Positions 23,221 through 31,295 of a DNA stretch of 31,295 nt are shown here, one piece after another. The stretch's first letter is position 1. Each line of letters begins with the position of its first letter. The translations under genes were made by a program, and so were the position numbers. This DNA is from AC-69 sp044869895. GTDB lineage: Bacteria > Actinomycetota > UBA4738 > HRBIN12. Under the pieces are notes generated by a model. That model was given only the letters and a program-made list of their open reading frames with translations, searched no databases and had not been told where the DNA came from. The stretch spans positions 1 through 31,295 of the forward strand of contig JBIOXZ010000163.1 of NCBI GenBank assembly GCA_044869895.1, given 5' to 3'.

Positions 23221-24204
23221 CTACCGGCTCTTCGCCTGCTTGATCGCGGAGACAAGCGCCGGGACGACCTGTTGCACGTCGCCGATGATCGCGTAGTCGG
23301 CATGGGACAGGATGGGCGCCTGGGGATCGGTGTTGATGACCATGATCCGTTTGGCCCCCTTGGCCCCCACCATGTGCTGGATGGCTCCGCTGATGCCGCA
23401 GGCGATGTAGATGTCCGGCGCGATGCGCACCCCGGTCTGTCCCACCTGGTCCGTGTGGGGACGCCACCCCAGGCTGGTGACCACGCGGGAGCATCCGACC
23501 ACGCCACCGAGGAGCTCAGCGAGCTCCTCGAGCGGGCCGAACCCGTCAGGGCCTCCCACGCCGCGTCCGCCCCCCACCACCACTCGGGCCTCGGGCAGCG
23601 ACACCTTGCCCGCCGGCCGTCCTTCCTCCCGGGTCACCTGCACTCGGAAGTCGGCGTCCTGAAGTTTCGGGGAGAACTCCTCGACGGACCGTCCGCCGGC
23701 CGGGGGCCCTTCCTCCGCCCGGACGGCATGGGGGGCGACCGTCAGCAGCTTGACGTCCCCGTGCAAACGAGCGTCCTCGAGCAGGCTGCCGCCCCATCGG
23801 AGCCGGGAGATCAGGTAGGGGGTGCCCGGCTCGCCCGGTTCCACCTCGGTGCAGTTGGCGGCCATCGGCAGGGCCGTTCGAGCCCCGACGTTGGCCATCA
23901 CCTCGTTCCCCCGGTCGGTGCCGGCGGCCAGGACCGCGCTCGGGCCGGTCCTTCCCATCAGGTCCAGGAGACAGGCCGCCCACGCCTCCGGCGCGTAACG
24001 ATCGAGCCGATCGTCCACGGCGTGGTGGACGGCCTCGACGCCGAAGGCGGCGAGGCCATCCACCACTGGTCCGGCGTCCGGTCCGACGACGAGCGCGGCG
24101 AGCGGCTCGCCGAGCCGCTCCGCCACGCGTCGTCCCAGCGTCAGCATCTGGAGCGACGGTTCCGAGACCTCTTCGCCATCGTGTTCGACCAGGCCGAGGA
24201 TCAC
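23221..24204 (-). CDS. etfA: Electron transfer flavoprotein subunit alpha
   Basis: This 327-residue FAD-binding alpha subunit of ETF carries electrons from dehydrogenases such as acyl-CoA and dimethylglycine dehydrogenases to the quinone pool. The C-terminal FAD domain is textbook: SLGWRPHTDQVGQTG, IYIACGISGAIQHMVG, INTDPQAPILSHADY, GDVQQVVPAL. The N-terminal half has the usual GTDRGNEVMANVGART. The GTG at 24204 overlaps the etfB stop (GTGA). It is last in the one-carbon cluster, and a hairpin follows its stop. Confidence 0.95.
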   Translation of the reverse strand: MILGLVEHDGEEVSEPSLQMLTLGRRVAERLGEPLAALVVGPDAGPVVDGLAAFGVEAVHHAVDDRLDRYAPEAWAACLLDLMGRTGPSAVLAAGTDRGNEVMANVGARTALPMAANCTEVEPGEPGTPYLISRLRWGGSLLEDARLHGDVKLLTVAPHAVRAEEGPPAGGRSVEEFSPKLQDADFRVQVTREEGRPAGKVSLPEARVVVGGGRGVGGPDGFGPLEELAELLGGVVGCSRVVTSLGWRPHTDQVGQTGVRIAPDIYIACGISGAIQHMVGAKGAKRIMVINTDPQAPILSHADYAIIGDVQQVVPALVSAIKQAKSR

Positions 24205-24971
24205 GACGGCATCACGCCGATGTGCCGAAGGACCTCGACCGCCCGCTCGATCCCGGCGGCCCCGTCCCCCAGGATCTCAACCTGCTTGTCGCGCCCTTGG
24301 GGGAGCCGCAACCGAACCTTCTCCAGGCCCGGTTGCGGTGCATCCGGATGCAGCCGCTCCACCGGGGCCTTCTTGGCCCGCAACCTCCCGGGGATCGACG
24401 GGTACCGAGGCAGGTTGATCCCCTCCTTCACGGTGATCACCGCGGGGAGGGCAACCTCGTAGATCTCGAAGCCGCCGGGACCCTCCCGCCGGGCCACGGC
24501 CCTCCCATCCTGGATCTCCAGGTGCTTCACACCGGTCACGCAGGGCACGTCGAGCAGGTGCGCGACCCGGATCCCGACCTGGTAGCCGCCGGCGTCAGCG
24601 GACTCGTTGCCGAACAGGAGGAGGTCGTAGGCCACTCCGGCGTCGCGATGGTCCGCGATGGCCCGGGCGATGGCGCCGGCCGTGGCCCCCCCGTCCCACT
24701 CCGGGCCCTCGGCCTCGATCAGGACGCCACGGTTCACCCCCATGGCCATGGCGTCCCGAAGCTGATCCTCGGCGACCGCTGGTCCCAGCGTGAGGACGGT
24801 GCTCGAGCCTCCATGGGACTCGACCAACCGAACGGCCTCCTCGACCGCGCACTCCTCGTGCGGGCTCACGGTGAAGCCCAGGTACCGGGTGTCGATCTCC
24901 TGTTCGTCATCGGTGAGGCTGATGCGCCCACCCGTAACCGGGACCCGTTTCACGCAGACCAGGACGTCCAT
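24201..24971 (-). CDS. etfB: Electron transfer flavoprotein subunit beta
   Basis: This 256-residue beta subunit is the AMP-binding partner of EtfA. It starts MDVLVCVKRVP and contains NESADAGGYQVGIRVAHLL and the family block IYEVALPAVITVKEGINLPRYP shortened near the C-terminus. The ATG at 24971 starts seven bases after the stop of the dimethylglycine dehydrogenase-like gene, with no clear Shine-Dalgarno, so it probably depends on coupling. An upstream extension of the frame to 25037 lies inside that gene and is rejected. Confidence 0.95.
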   Translation of the reverse strand: MDVLVCVKRVPVTGGRISLTDDEQEIDTRYLGFTVSPHEECAVEEAVRLVESHGGSSTVLTLGPAVAEDQLRDAMAMGVNRGVLIEAEGPEWDGGATAGAIARAIADHRDAGVAYDLLLFGNESADAGGYQVGIRVAHLLDVPCVTGVKHLEIQDGRAVARREGPGGFEIYEVALPAVITVKEGINLPRYPSIPGRLRAKKAPVERLHPDAPQPGLEKVRLRLPQGRDKQVEILGDGAAGIERAVEVLRHIGVMPS

Positions 24972-24978
24972 CGATGAG

Positions 24979-27498
24979 CTAGCGCTTGAGCCGCTCGTTC
25001 GATGGGTCGAACAGGGGCGTGCTCCCCACGGCGGCAACGGTCACCGGATATGGCTCGCCGAAGTACTCGACGGCGAGCTCCCCGCCGACCGCCGCCCGAT
25101 CCGGCGGGAGGTAGGCCATGAGGATGTGCTTGCCTACCGAAGGCCCAGAGCCTGCACTGGTCACGTGGGAGCGCCGGCCCTTCGCGTCCACGAGCGGCTC
25201 GCCGTCCCGAGAGAGGATCGGCTCGCGCCCGAGCATGTATCGCTTGACCCCGGACGCCGACGTCGGGTCGTCCACCGTGAGCGTGCACAGCACGGCGGTC
25301 GGATCCTCCACCCGTTGCTTCAGATATGCGTCCCTGCCGATGAAGTCGTCGTCCTTGACCGACGGACCGGCCATGCCCGCCTCCACCAGGTCGTACTCGA
25401 GGTCGAGCTCGTTCCCGTGGGCCCGGTAGGACTTCTCCAGGCGGGCTGTGGTGGCATAGACACCGATCCCAACGGGGACCACCCCGTGCGGCTCTCCCGC
25501 CTGCCACAGGACGTCCCACAGACGTGCCCCCTGCTCCATCGGGACGTACAGCTCCCAGCCGAGCTCCCCCACGTACGAGATGCGCGAGGCCAGCACGGAG
25601 AGCGTGTCCACCTGGATCAATCGGCAGGCGGCGAAGGGGAACCCCTCGTGCGAGACGTCGTCCTCGGTGACCGCGGCCAGCACGTCTCGGGCGTGCGGGC
25701 CCCACAATCCGAGCGTGCACCATGCCGATGTCAGGTCCTGGAGCTGTGCCGAGCCGTCATCGGGAAGGTGCGCGGCGAACCACTTCCGGTCGGCCATCCC
25801 CGAGAACCCCCCGGTCACCACGCGGAACCGGTCGTCGGACAGGCGCATGATCGTGAGATCGGCCTTCACGCCCCCCGCCGGGTTCAGGAGCGGCGTGTAC
25901 ACCACGCGTCCCACAGGCACGTCCATCTGCTTCACGGCCATCCGCTGCACGACGTCGAGCGCCGCGGGGCCGCCGATGTCGATGATGGCAAAGGCGGACA
26001 GATCGACCATGGCCACCCGATCCCGCATGGCCAGGTGCTCCGCGTTGATGATCGGAGACCACCAGCGCGCCTCCCATTCCACCTGGCGGGGCATCACGAG
26101 GTTGCCGTACTCCTCGAGCAGCGCCCGGTTGGACTCGTACCAGAACGGGCGCTCCCACCCGGCGGACTCGTAGAACACTGCGCCGAGGTCTCGCTCGCGG
26201 CCGTTGAACGGCGACAGCCGCACGTCCCGGTTGGACGCCCACTGCTCCATGGGGTGGACGATGCCGTACGTCTTGTTATAGCCCTCGGCGGACCGGGCCA
26301 GGATGTGGCGCTTCGTCCGTTGGTGGTCGTGGAACCGAGCGATGTCGGAGGAATGCGGGTCGATCTCCGGGCAACCATCGGTCATCCACTCCGCCACGGT
26401 GCGGCCGAACCCGGGTCCCTCCTTGACCCAGATGGCCGCCACGGACCACAGTCCCCGGACCTCGGGGGTCTCCCCCACGATCGGCATCCCGTCTGGAGTG
26501 AGCGAGATCAGCCCGTTGACCGCGTATTTCACCCCCACGCGCTCGTCCGCAACGATCTCGGGGAAGAGCGCCAAGGCATCCTCCATCTGCGGATCGAAGT
26601 CGTCCTTGGTGAAGGGCAGCTCGGTGGGAGACTGCGCCGCCTGCTCGATCGAAGGGATACCGTCCGGTTCGAGGAGGATGGGCCGGTGGGCGTAGGACCC
26701 GATCTCGAACTCGCTCCCGTGCTGGCGCTCGTACATGTTCGTGTCCATGTCGCGAACGATCGGGTACTCGATCTCGCCCACGGTCTTCTCGAACAACGGC
26801 ACCGGCCCCACGTCGATCATCTGGTGGACTGCGGGAGTGAGCGGGATCGACGCCCCGGCCATCAGGGCGATCCGGGGGCTCCACACACCGCAGCACACCG
26901 CCACGACGTCGGTTCGGATGTCACCGGCGTCGGTCCGGACGCCGCGGACCCGTCCACCCGCGACGTCGATCCCCCGCACCTCGGTCTTCGCGCTGATGGT
27001 GATGGCGCCCAGCCGCTCGGCCTCCTCTCGCATGAGGGTGCCCGCGCGAAGCGAATCGACCACCCCGATCCCCGGACAGTGGAAGCCGCCGAGGAGGACG
27101 TTCTCGTCGATGAACGGGACGAGCTCCTTGACCTCGGACGGGGACAGCAGCTCGGCGGGCTCGATCCCCCAGGACTTCGCCGACGCCATGCGGCGCTTGA
27201 GCTCCTCCATCCGCTCGGGGGTCCGGGCCACCTCGATGCCCCCGCTCTCGGTGAACACGCCCAGCTCCTTGTACTGGCGCACGCTGTCGAGCGTGATCTC
27301 GGTCATCTCCTTGGAATGGTCCACCAGGAAGATGAAGTTCGAGGCGTGGCCGGTCGATCCGCCGGGGTTGGGGAGGGGGCCCTTGTCCAGCTGGACGATG
27401 TCCCTCCACCCCAGCCGGGCCAGGTGGTACGCGACGCTGTTGCCAACGATGCCTGCGCCGATGACGACGACGCCCGCCCGATCCGGCAACGCGCTCAC
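24979..27498 (-). CDS. Dimethylglycine/sarcosine dehydrogenase-like flavoprotein with GcvT domain
   Basis: This 839-residue two-part enzyme has an N-terminal DAO-type FAD domain (GAGIVG, 14-19) that should oxidise an N-methyl group. The C-terminal half (about 430-839) is a GcvT-like folate-binding unit (RISYVGELGWELYVP, GVYATTARLEKSYRAHGNEL) that should capture the one-carbon unit on tetrahydrofolate. GSTGHASN places His51 where dimethylglycine dehydrogenases attach FAD covalently, a likely but unproven match. Substrate choice (dimethylglycine, sarcosine or another methylamine) is not readable. The GTG at 27498 overlaps the stop of the DmdA-like gene (GTGA), and etfB follows seven bases downstream, which supplies the electron acceptor. 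Confidence 0.88.
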   Translation of the reverse strand: MSALPDRAGVVVIGAGIVGNSVAYHLARLGWRDIVQLDKGPLPNPGGSTGHASNFIFLVDHSKEMTEITLDSVRQYKELGVFTESGGIEVARTPERMEELKRRMASAKSWGIEPAELLSPSEVKELVPFIDENVLLGGFHCPGIGVVDSLRAGTLMREEAERLGAITISAKTEVRGIDVAGGRVRGVRTDAGDIRTDVVAVCCGVWSPRIALMAGASIPLTPAVHQMIDVGPVPLFEKTVGEIEYPIVRDMDTNMYERQHGSEFEIGSYAHRPILLEPDGIPSIEQAAQSPTELPFTKDDFDPQMEDALALFPEIVADERVGVKYAVNGLISLTPDGMPIVGETPEVRGLWSVAAIWVKEGPGFGRTVAEWMTDGCPEIDPHSSDIARFHDHQRTKRHILARSAEGYNKTYGIVHPMEQWASNRDVRLSPFNGRERDLGAVFYESAGWERPFWYESNRALLEEYGNLVMPRQVEWEARWWSPIINAEHLAMRDRVAMVDLSAFAIIDIGGPAALDVVQRMAVKQMDVPVGRVVYTPLLNPAGGVKADLTIMRLSDDRFRVVTGGFSGMADRKWFAAHLPDDGSAQLQDLTSAWCTLGLWGPHARDVLAAVTEDDVSHEGFPFAACRLIQVDTLSVLASRISYVGELGWELYVPMEQGARLWDVLWQAGEPHGVVPVGIGVYATTARLEKSYRAHGNELDLEYDLVEAGMAGPSVKDDDFIGRDAYLKQRVEDPTAVLCTLTVDDPTSASGVKRYMLGREPILSRDGEPLVDAKGRRSHVTSAGSGPSVGKHILMAYLPPDRAAVGGELAVEYFGEPYPVTVAAVGSTPLFDPSNERLKR

Positions 27499-28667
27499 TG
27501 CTTTGGGATCTCCTTCGTCGGGTCGAAATGCGGCATGGTGACGACCGTCGCGCTCACCCGTCCCGACTTCGGGGTGTCCACCTGGAGCTCCGTCCCGCGC
27601 TCGGCGAACTCGAGTGGCACCATGGCGAACCCGATGTTCTTCTCCAGGCGCGGCGAGTAGCAGGCCGAGGTGACCCGCCCCACCAGTTGACTACCGGCGT
27701 ACGCCGGGAAGAAATCGATCATCTCGTTGTCGATGTACGTGCCGAGCGGCTCCCCTCCGATGTCCACCCCGATGAGCTTCTGCTTCACGCCCTCCTGCTT
27801 GATCCGGCGGAGCGCTTCCTTGCCCATGAAGTCGGCCTCCTGGTCAAGGTCGACCATCCACGTGTAGTGGTAGCCCACCTCGAACGGGTTGTTCTCGTAC
27901 CACATGTCCGCGCCGAAGGCGAGGATGCCCCCCTCGATGCGACGGATGTGGCACGGGCCGATGACCTCGAGCCCGTGCGGACTCCCGGCCTCGAGCACCG
28001 TGTCCCACAGCGTCTGCCCGTGCCGGCTCGCGTCGTGGAGGTAGATCTCGTATCCCACCTCGCCCGTGTAGCCCGTCCGAGACACCACGACCTTCATCCC
28101 GTCGAGCTCGGCCTTCATCAGCCCGTAGTACGGCACCTCCAGCACCCGGTCACCGAACAGATCGACCAGCACCTTCTTCGAGTCGGGGCCCTGGATCTGC
28201 ACGGGAGCGACGTCGATCTCCCGTACCGACGCGTCCATGCCCTTGGCCGCCGCGATGCCCAGCGCATACAGGTTCACGTCGGAGTCGGCGAGCGAGAGCC
28301 AGAACTCGTCCTCCTCGACCCTGAGCAACACCGGGTCGTTCAGGATGCCCCCGTCCGGGGACGTGATGAACACGTACTTGCACTGGTCGACCGCGCACTT
28401 ATACAGGTCGCGCGGGACGATCATGTTTGCCAGGTCGAACGCGTCCGGACCCTTGATCTGGATCTGCTTCTCCACGCCGACGTCCCACATCGTCACGCCG
28501 TTGACGAGCTTCCAGTACTCCTCGACCGGGTTTCCGTAATGGCGCGGGTGATACGTGTGGTTGTAGACGCTGTATCTGGCCACCCCGTGCTTGCGGGACG
28601 CGTTGAAGTAGGGCGACTTGCGGATCCTCGTGTACAGGAGGATCCCCGGGCTTTCGATCACCGCCAA
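27495..28667 (-). CDS. GcvT/DmdA-like tetrahydrofolate-dependent methyltransferase (demethylase)
   Basis: This 390-residue stand-alone protein of the aminomethyltransferase superfamily looks closer to DMSP demethylase DmdA than to glycine-cleavage GcvT. Shared-looking blocks are RKSPYF, YSVYNH, WDVGVEKQIQIKG, PRDLYKCAVDQCKY, GGILNDP, ADSDV, IRRIEGGILAFG and ENNPFEVG. It should move a methyl group from a methylated S or N substrate to tetrahydrofolate. Start choice is uncertain: TTG 28667 has GGGGGAA about five bases upstream, while GTG 28661 is a commoner codon but spaced 11. Its stop overlaps the dehydrogenase-like gene (GTGA), which argues for a methylated amine, while the family resemblance argues for DMSP. 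Confidence 0.82.
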   Translation of the reverse strand: MAVIESPGILLYTRIRKSPYFNASRKHGVARYSVYNHTYHPRHYGNPVEEYWKLVNGVTMWDVGVEKQIQIKGPDAFDLANMIVPRDLYKCAVDQCKYVFITSPDGGILNDPVLLRVEEDEFWLSLADSDVNLYALGIAAAKGMDASVREIDVAPVQIQGPDSKKVLVDLFGDRVLEVPYYGLMKAELDGMKVVVSRTGYTGEVGYEIYLHDASRHGQTLWDTVLEAGSPHGLEVIGPCHIRRIEGGILAFGADMWYENNPFEVGYHYTWMVDLDQEADFMGKEALRRIKQEGVKQKLIGVDIGGEPLGTYIDNEMIDFFPAYAGSQLVGRVTSACYSPRLEKNIGFAMVPLEFAERGTELQVDTPKSGRVSATVVTMPHFDPTKEIPKQ

Positions 28668-28735
28668 CCGACTTCCCCCTTTCGATCCTCGGGCGGGCCG
28701 ACCCCCTCCCCGCCTCGAACGCTCGCAAAGCCTAG

Positions 28736-29737
28736 CTAACCCGAGGTGTGCTGGTAGCTCACGACCCGGCCGTCCCGGATCGACACGATGACGCCTTCCA
28801 GGACCCCCTGGCCGTACGCGCTCCCCGGGTTGAAGCACGGCGTTCCGCCGATCTTGATCCGTCCCGCCGACTCGTGGATGTGGCCGTGGAGGCCGACCAG
28901 CGGCTGATAGGTCTCGACGGCGTGCCGGACCGCGCCGCTCCCCCCGCTCGTCATGACCACGCGCCCGTGCTCCAGGATCGGCCGCGGCAGCTCACCCATG
29001 GCCATTCGCGTGGTGTCGAGCTTGACACACCGGTCCAGAAGCGAATCGATCGGCGGGCAGTGGATGTTGAAGACACAGCCGCCGGCATCGGGAACGGCGG
29101 ACATGGTGGCCGCGATGGCAGCCCCGATCTCCGCCTCGCTCGCTTCCCGTGGTGTGTCCCACGGCGTCGGGGTGGACAGTCCGACCGTGATCATCGTGTG
29201 CCGGCCGTCGAGCTCCACGACGGTGCCCTCGCACGCCACCACGTGTTCCCCGTCCGCCTCGTCGAGCACCTCGAGCACGCCCGGCTCGTCGTCGTTGCCG
29301 CCGGTCAGGTAGAGGCGAACCGGCGTGCCGTCGAGGCGCTCCTGGGCGAGCTCGATCCAGGTCAGGAGCGTGGCTCTCCCCCGTTCCTGGAAAACCGCCT
29401 TCAGGAGGAGGGGATCCAGTCGAAGGGCCTCGTACTCCTCGCGATCCATCACCTTCCAGTAGAACCCGGCGATCTCGACGGCCCGGCAGAAACCCTCCAA
29501 CTCGTCCGCGTCGAGGTCGTGATCCCGTCCGTGGAGATTGGCCCGGTACCGTCCGTCCTCCAGGACCACCGGGATCAGGGCCTTGCCCATGAGGTCGCCG
29601 CCGAAGACGAGGGCATCCACGTCGTAGAAGGCAGCAGCGTTCAGGAACTTGCGGAACACCGGCGCGGAGCCGTGGATGTCCGCCGCGTAGAAGATGCGGG
29701 TGGGATCGCCCTTCGACCGTCGACCGGGCCACGGCAT
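28736..29737 (-). CDS. Calcineurin-like metallophosphoesterase
   Basis: The protein has 333 residues. The two-metal motifs appear in order: AADIHGS (about residues 18-24), GGDLMG (about 46-51), GGNDDE, NIHCPP and GLHGHIHES with its paired histidines. The substrate is unknown, and it could act on a nucleotide or a phosphorylated metabolite. ATG 29737 is chosen; GTG 29740 directly precedes it. TAGCCT lies eight bases before the ATG, but the gene is only 21 bases from the aldehyde dehydrogenase stop and is probably in the same operon. A phosphoesterase is unexpected between amine-type catabolic genes. Confidence 0.85.
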   Translation of the reverse strand: MPWPGRRSKGDPTRIFYAADIHGSAPVFRKFLNAAAFYDVDALVFGGDLMGKALIPVVLEDGRYRANLHGRDHDLDADELEGFCRAVEIAGFYWKVMDREEYEALRLDPLLLKAVFQERGRATLLTWIELAQERLDGTPVRLYLTGGNDDEPGVLEVLDEADGEHVVACEGTVVELDGRHTMITVGLSTPTPWDTPREASEAEIGAAIAATMSAVPDAGGCVFNIHCPPIDSLLDRCVKLDTTRMAMGELPRPILEHGRVVMTSGGSGAVRHAVETYQPLVGLHGHIHESAGRIKIGGTPCFNPGSAYGQGVLEGVIVSIRDGRVVSYQHTSG

Positions 29738-29758
29738 CACGAGGCAGGCTACGCCGGA

Positions 29759-31207
29759 CTAGGCCAGGTTCACCACCACGGTCTTGAGCTCGGTCAGGCG
29801 CTCCATGGAGAAGCGGCCGCCGACTCGGCCGACGCCGCTCGCCGACCCGGCCGCACCGCCGAAGGGAAGGTGGGACTCCCAGTAGTTCGTCCCCTCGTTC
29901 ACGTTCACCCAGCCGGCCCGCACGGCCTCCGCGTACCGGAGGCCCCGGCGGAGGTCGCGAGTGAACACCGCGGACAGCAGGCCGTACCGGGAAGCATTGA
30001 CGATCCGCACGGCTTCCTCCTCGCTCCGGATGGTGGAGACCGGGACCACCGGCCCGAAGGTCTCCTCCCGGGCGATCGCCATCTCGTCGGTCACGCCGTC
30101 GACCACGGTGGCCTCGAAGAACAGCTCGCTCCCCAGGTGCGGCGCCCGCTTCCCGCCCACCACGACCTCGGCCCCCCGGTCCACCGCGTCGGCGACGTGC
30201 AGCTCCGTCTTGTCCGCCACGGGCGGGTTGTTCAACGGACCCATCGTCGTCGCGTCCTCGAACGGGTCGCCCAGGCGGATCTCGCCGTCGATGGCGGCCC
30301 GGAGATTCGCCAGGTACTCGTCGTGGACGGACTCGTGGACCAGGATCCGCTCCCCCGCCGTACAGCTCTGGCCGGCGTTCAGGAAGCACGCCGTGAGCGT
30401 TCCGGCCACGGCGGCGTCGAGGTCGGCGTCCTCGAGGATCACGAGCGGACCGTTCCCTCCCATCTCCAGGAGGAGCTCCTTGCCCGCCGCCCGCTCCGCG
30501 ACCCGGCGCCCGGTGGCGATGGAGCCGATGAACCCCACGGCATGCGTGCCGGGGTTCGCGGCGATCTCGTCGCCGACCACCGGCCCGGGCCCGGTCACCA
30601 TGTTGAACACGCCGGGTGGGAGGCCGGCATCCTCGATGCACTCGGCGAGCTTCACCGTGCAGACCGAGGTGCTCGGCGCGGGCACCCACACCACGGCGTT
30701 CCCATACGCCAGCGCGGGCGCGAGGAGCTCGCCCGGCATCGTGTAGGGCCAGTTCCACGGGCTGATCACCCCGACGACGCCTCGAGGGACCCTGTACACG
30801 AACACGCGCTTCCCCGCATCCACCGATGGTGGGATGAGGCCCTCCATCCGCGTGGCGTCGGCGGACGCCATCTCGAAGTAGGCGATCAACTCCTCGACCT
30901 CGTCGTGGGCCTCGGCCCGGAGCGGCTTCCCCTGGTCGAGCGAAAGGGTCCGAGCCAGGTCGTCCCGCCGCTCCTCCACGATCTCCGCCATCCTCCGCAT
31001 GGCGGCCGCGCGCTCGAACGCGGAGCGCGAGGCCCAGTCCCGCCACGCGGCGTTGGCCGCGCCGACGGCCCGCCGAGCGTCCTCGCGCGTGCCCTCGGGG
31101 ACCGTGGCGATGACCTCGCCGGTGGAGGGACTGGTGGCCTCGAACGTGGCGCCGGAGACCGAGTCCACCCAGTCTCCACCGATCAGCATCCTCAGGTCGT
31201 CGGGCAC
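29759..31207 (-). CDS. NAD(P)-dependent aldehyde dehydrogenase
   Basis: This 482-residue enzyme of the ALDH superfamily oxidises an aldehyde to its acid. Catalytic residues are the Cys in NAGQSCTAGERI (near residue 280) and the Glu in LLEMGGNGP. The cofactor loop is ISPWNWPYTMP. Specificity is not readable; betaine aldehyde or aminoaldehyde would fit the neighbours (inference). The GTG at 31207 follows AGGCAGG. It lies 10 bases after the stop of a partial gene that may encode an alcohol dehydrogenase, giving an alcohol-to-aldehyde-to-acid order. Confidence 0.93.
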   Translation of the reverse strand: MPDDLRMLIGGDWVDSVSGATFEATSPSTGEVIATVPEGTREDARRAVGAANAAWRDWASRSAFERAAAMRRMAEIVEERRDDLARTLSLDQGKPLRAEAHDEVEELIAYFEMASADATRMEGLIPPSVDAGKRVFVYRVPRGVVGVISPWNWPYTMPGELLAPALAYGNAVVWVPAPSTSVCTVKLAECIEDAGLPPGVFNMVTGPGPVVGDEIAANPGTHAVGFIGSIATGRRVAERAAGKELLLEMGGNGPLVILEDADLDAAVAGTLTACFLNAGQSCTAGERILVHESVHDEYLANLRAAIDGEIRLGDPFEDATTMGPLNNPPVADKTELHVADAVDRGAEVVVGGKRAPHLGSELFFEATVVDGVTDEMAIAREETFGPVVPVSTIRSEEEAVRIVNASRYGLLSAVFTRDLRRGLRYAEAVRAGWVNVNEGTNYWESHLPFGGAAGSASGVGRVGGRFSMERLTELKTVVVNLA

Positions 31208-31217
31208 CGGCGCCTGC

Positions 31218-31295
31218 CTATCGCTTCCCGGTGTCGAAGGCGCGCTTCCAGATCTCCTCGTACGAGCCGACGTCGAGCTCGCGCGGGTTCCCCAC
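31218..31295 (-). CDS. C-terminal end of a probable iron-containing alcohol dehydrogenase (partial)
   Basis: Only the last 25 residues are visible, ending GKR and a TAG stop. The segment NPRELDVGSYEEIWKRAF resembles the C-terminus of Fe-dependent alcohol dehydrogenases, where NPR is followed by an acidic helix and an aromatic residue. The short length makes this tentative. Position directly before the aldehyde dehydrogenase supports it. Confidence 0.42.
   Translation of the reverse strand: MGNPRELDVGSYEEIWKRAFDTGKR

Noticed and set aside
24790..27660. Very long plus-strand open frame (about 956 codons) opposite etfB and the DMGDH-like gene
   Set aside because: Antisense shadow of high-GC codon bias. 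The product is Arg/His/Asp-rich low-complexity without domains, while the minus strand has clear families.
28992..31046. Minus-strand frame of 684 codons overlapping the phosphoesterase and aldehyde dehydrogenase genes
   Set aside because: It is in a different frame from both real genes and is Arg/Gly-rich noise.

Overview
The window comes from a high-GC bacterium with short intergenic gaps and many 4-base gene overlaps of the GTGA or ATGA type. Most signs point to an Actinomycetota-like genome: the codon bias, frequent GTG starts, a ribosome-mediated branched-chain amino acid attenuator, and several genes that look leaderless. A deep-branching actinobacterial or Chloroflexota lineage cannot be told apart from this sequence alone. 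I see no rRNA, tRNA, CRISPR array or insertion sequence, and no stretch over 300 bases lacks a gene.

Bases 1-6077 (minus strand) hold amino acid biosynthesis. At the left edge is ilvB, preceded by a small coupled gene of unknown function. A complete attenuator controls both: promoter, a 17-residue leader peptide with a Leu-Val-Leu-Ile run, and an intrinsic terminator. To its right are an IPT/TIG-type surface protein and the overlapping pair ilvD-thrC.

Bases 6137-12005 hold a tandem pair of 475-residue DAO-type FAD oxidoreductases (plus strand). They converge on an amidase that is preceded by a 540-residue phytoene-desaturase-like FAD oxidoreductase (minus strand). Bases 12089-16152 hold envelope genes: a membrane-anchored seven-repeat propeller, an RDD membrane protein, a lipoprotein and a Tat-exported phosphoesterase.

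Bases 16160-21902 look like one regulon. A TetR regulator, an acyl-CoA dehydrogenase, a second 540-residue FAD oxidoreductase and an ADP-forming acyl-CoA synthetase are tied together by three related palindromes (TGAAYGG-N2-GKTCA). One lies at each promoter. This is the most likely undescribed system in the window.

Bases 21964-31295 (minus strand) hold a cysteine synthase-family gene with a structured 5' leader. Upstream of it is a likely one-carbon catabolic cluster: the tail of a probable Fe-dependent alcohol dehydrogenase, an aldehyde dehydrogenase, a metallophosphoesterase, a GcvT/DmdA-like demethylase, a dimethylglycine dehydrogenase-like flavoprotein, etfB and etfA. I infer that a methylated substrate (choline/betaine-type or DMSP-type) is demethylated onto tetrahydrofolate, with electrons leaving through ETF. 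The same ETF could serve the TetR-controlled acyl-CoA dehydrogenase.
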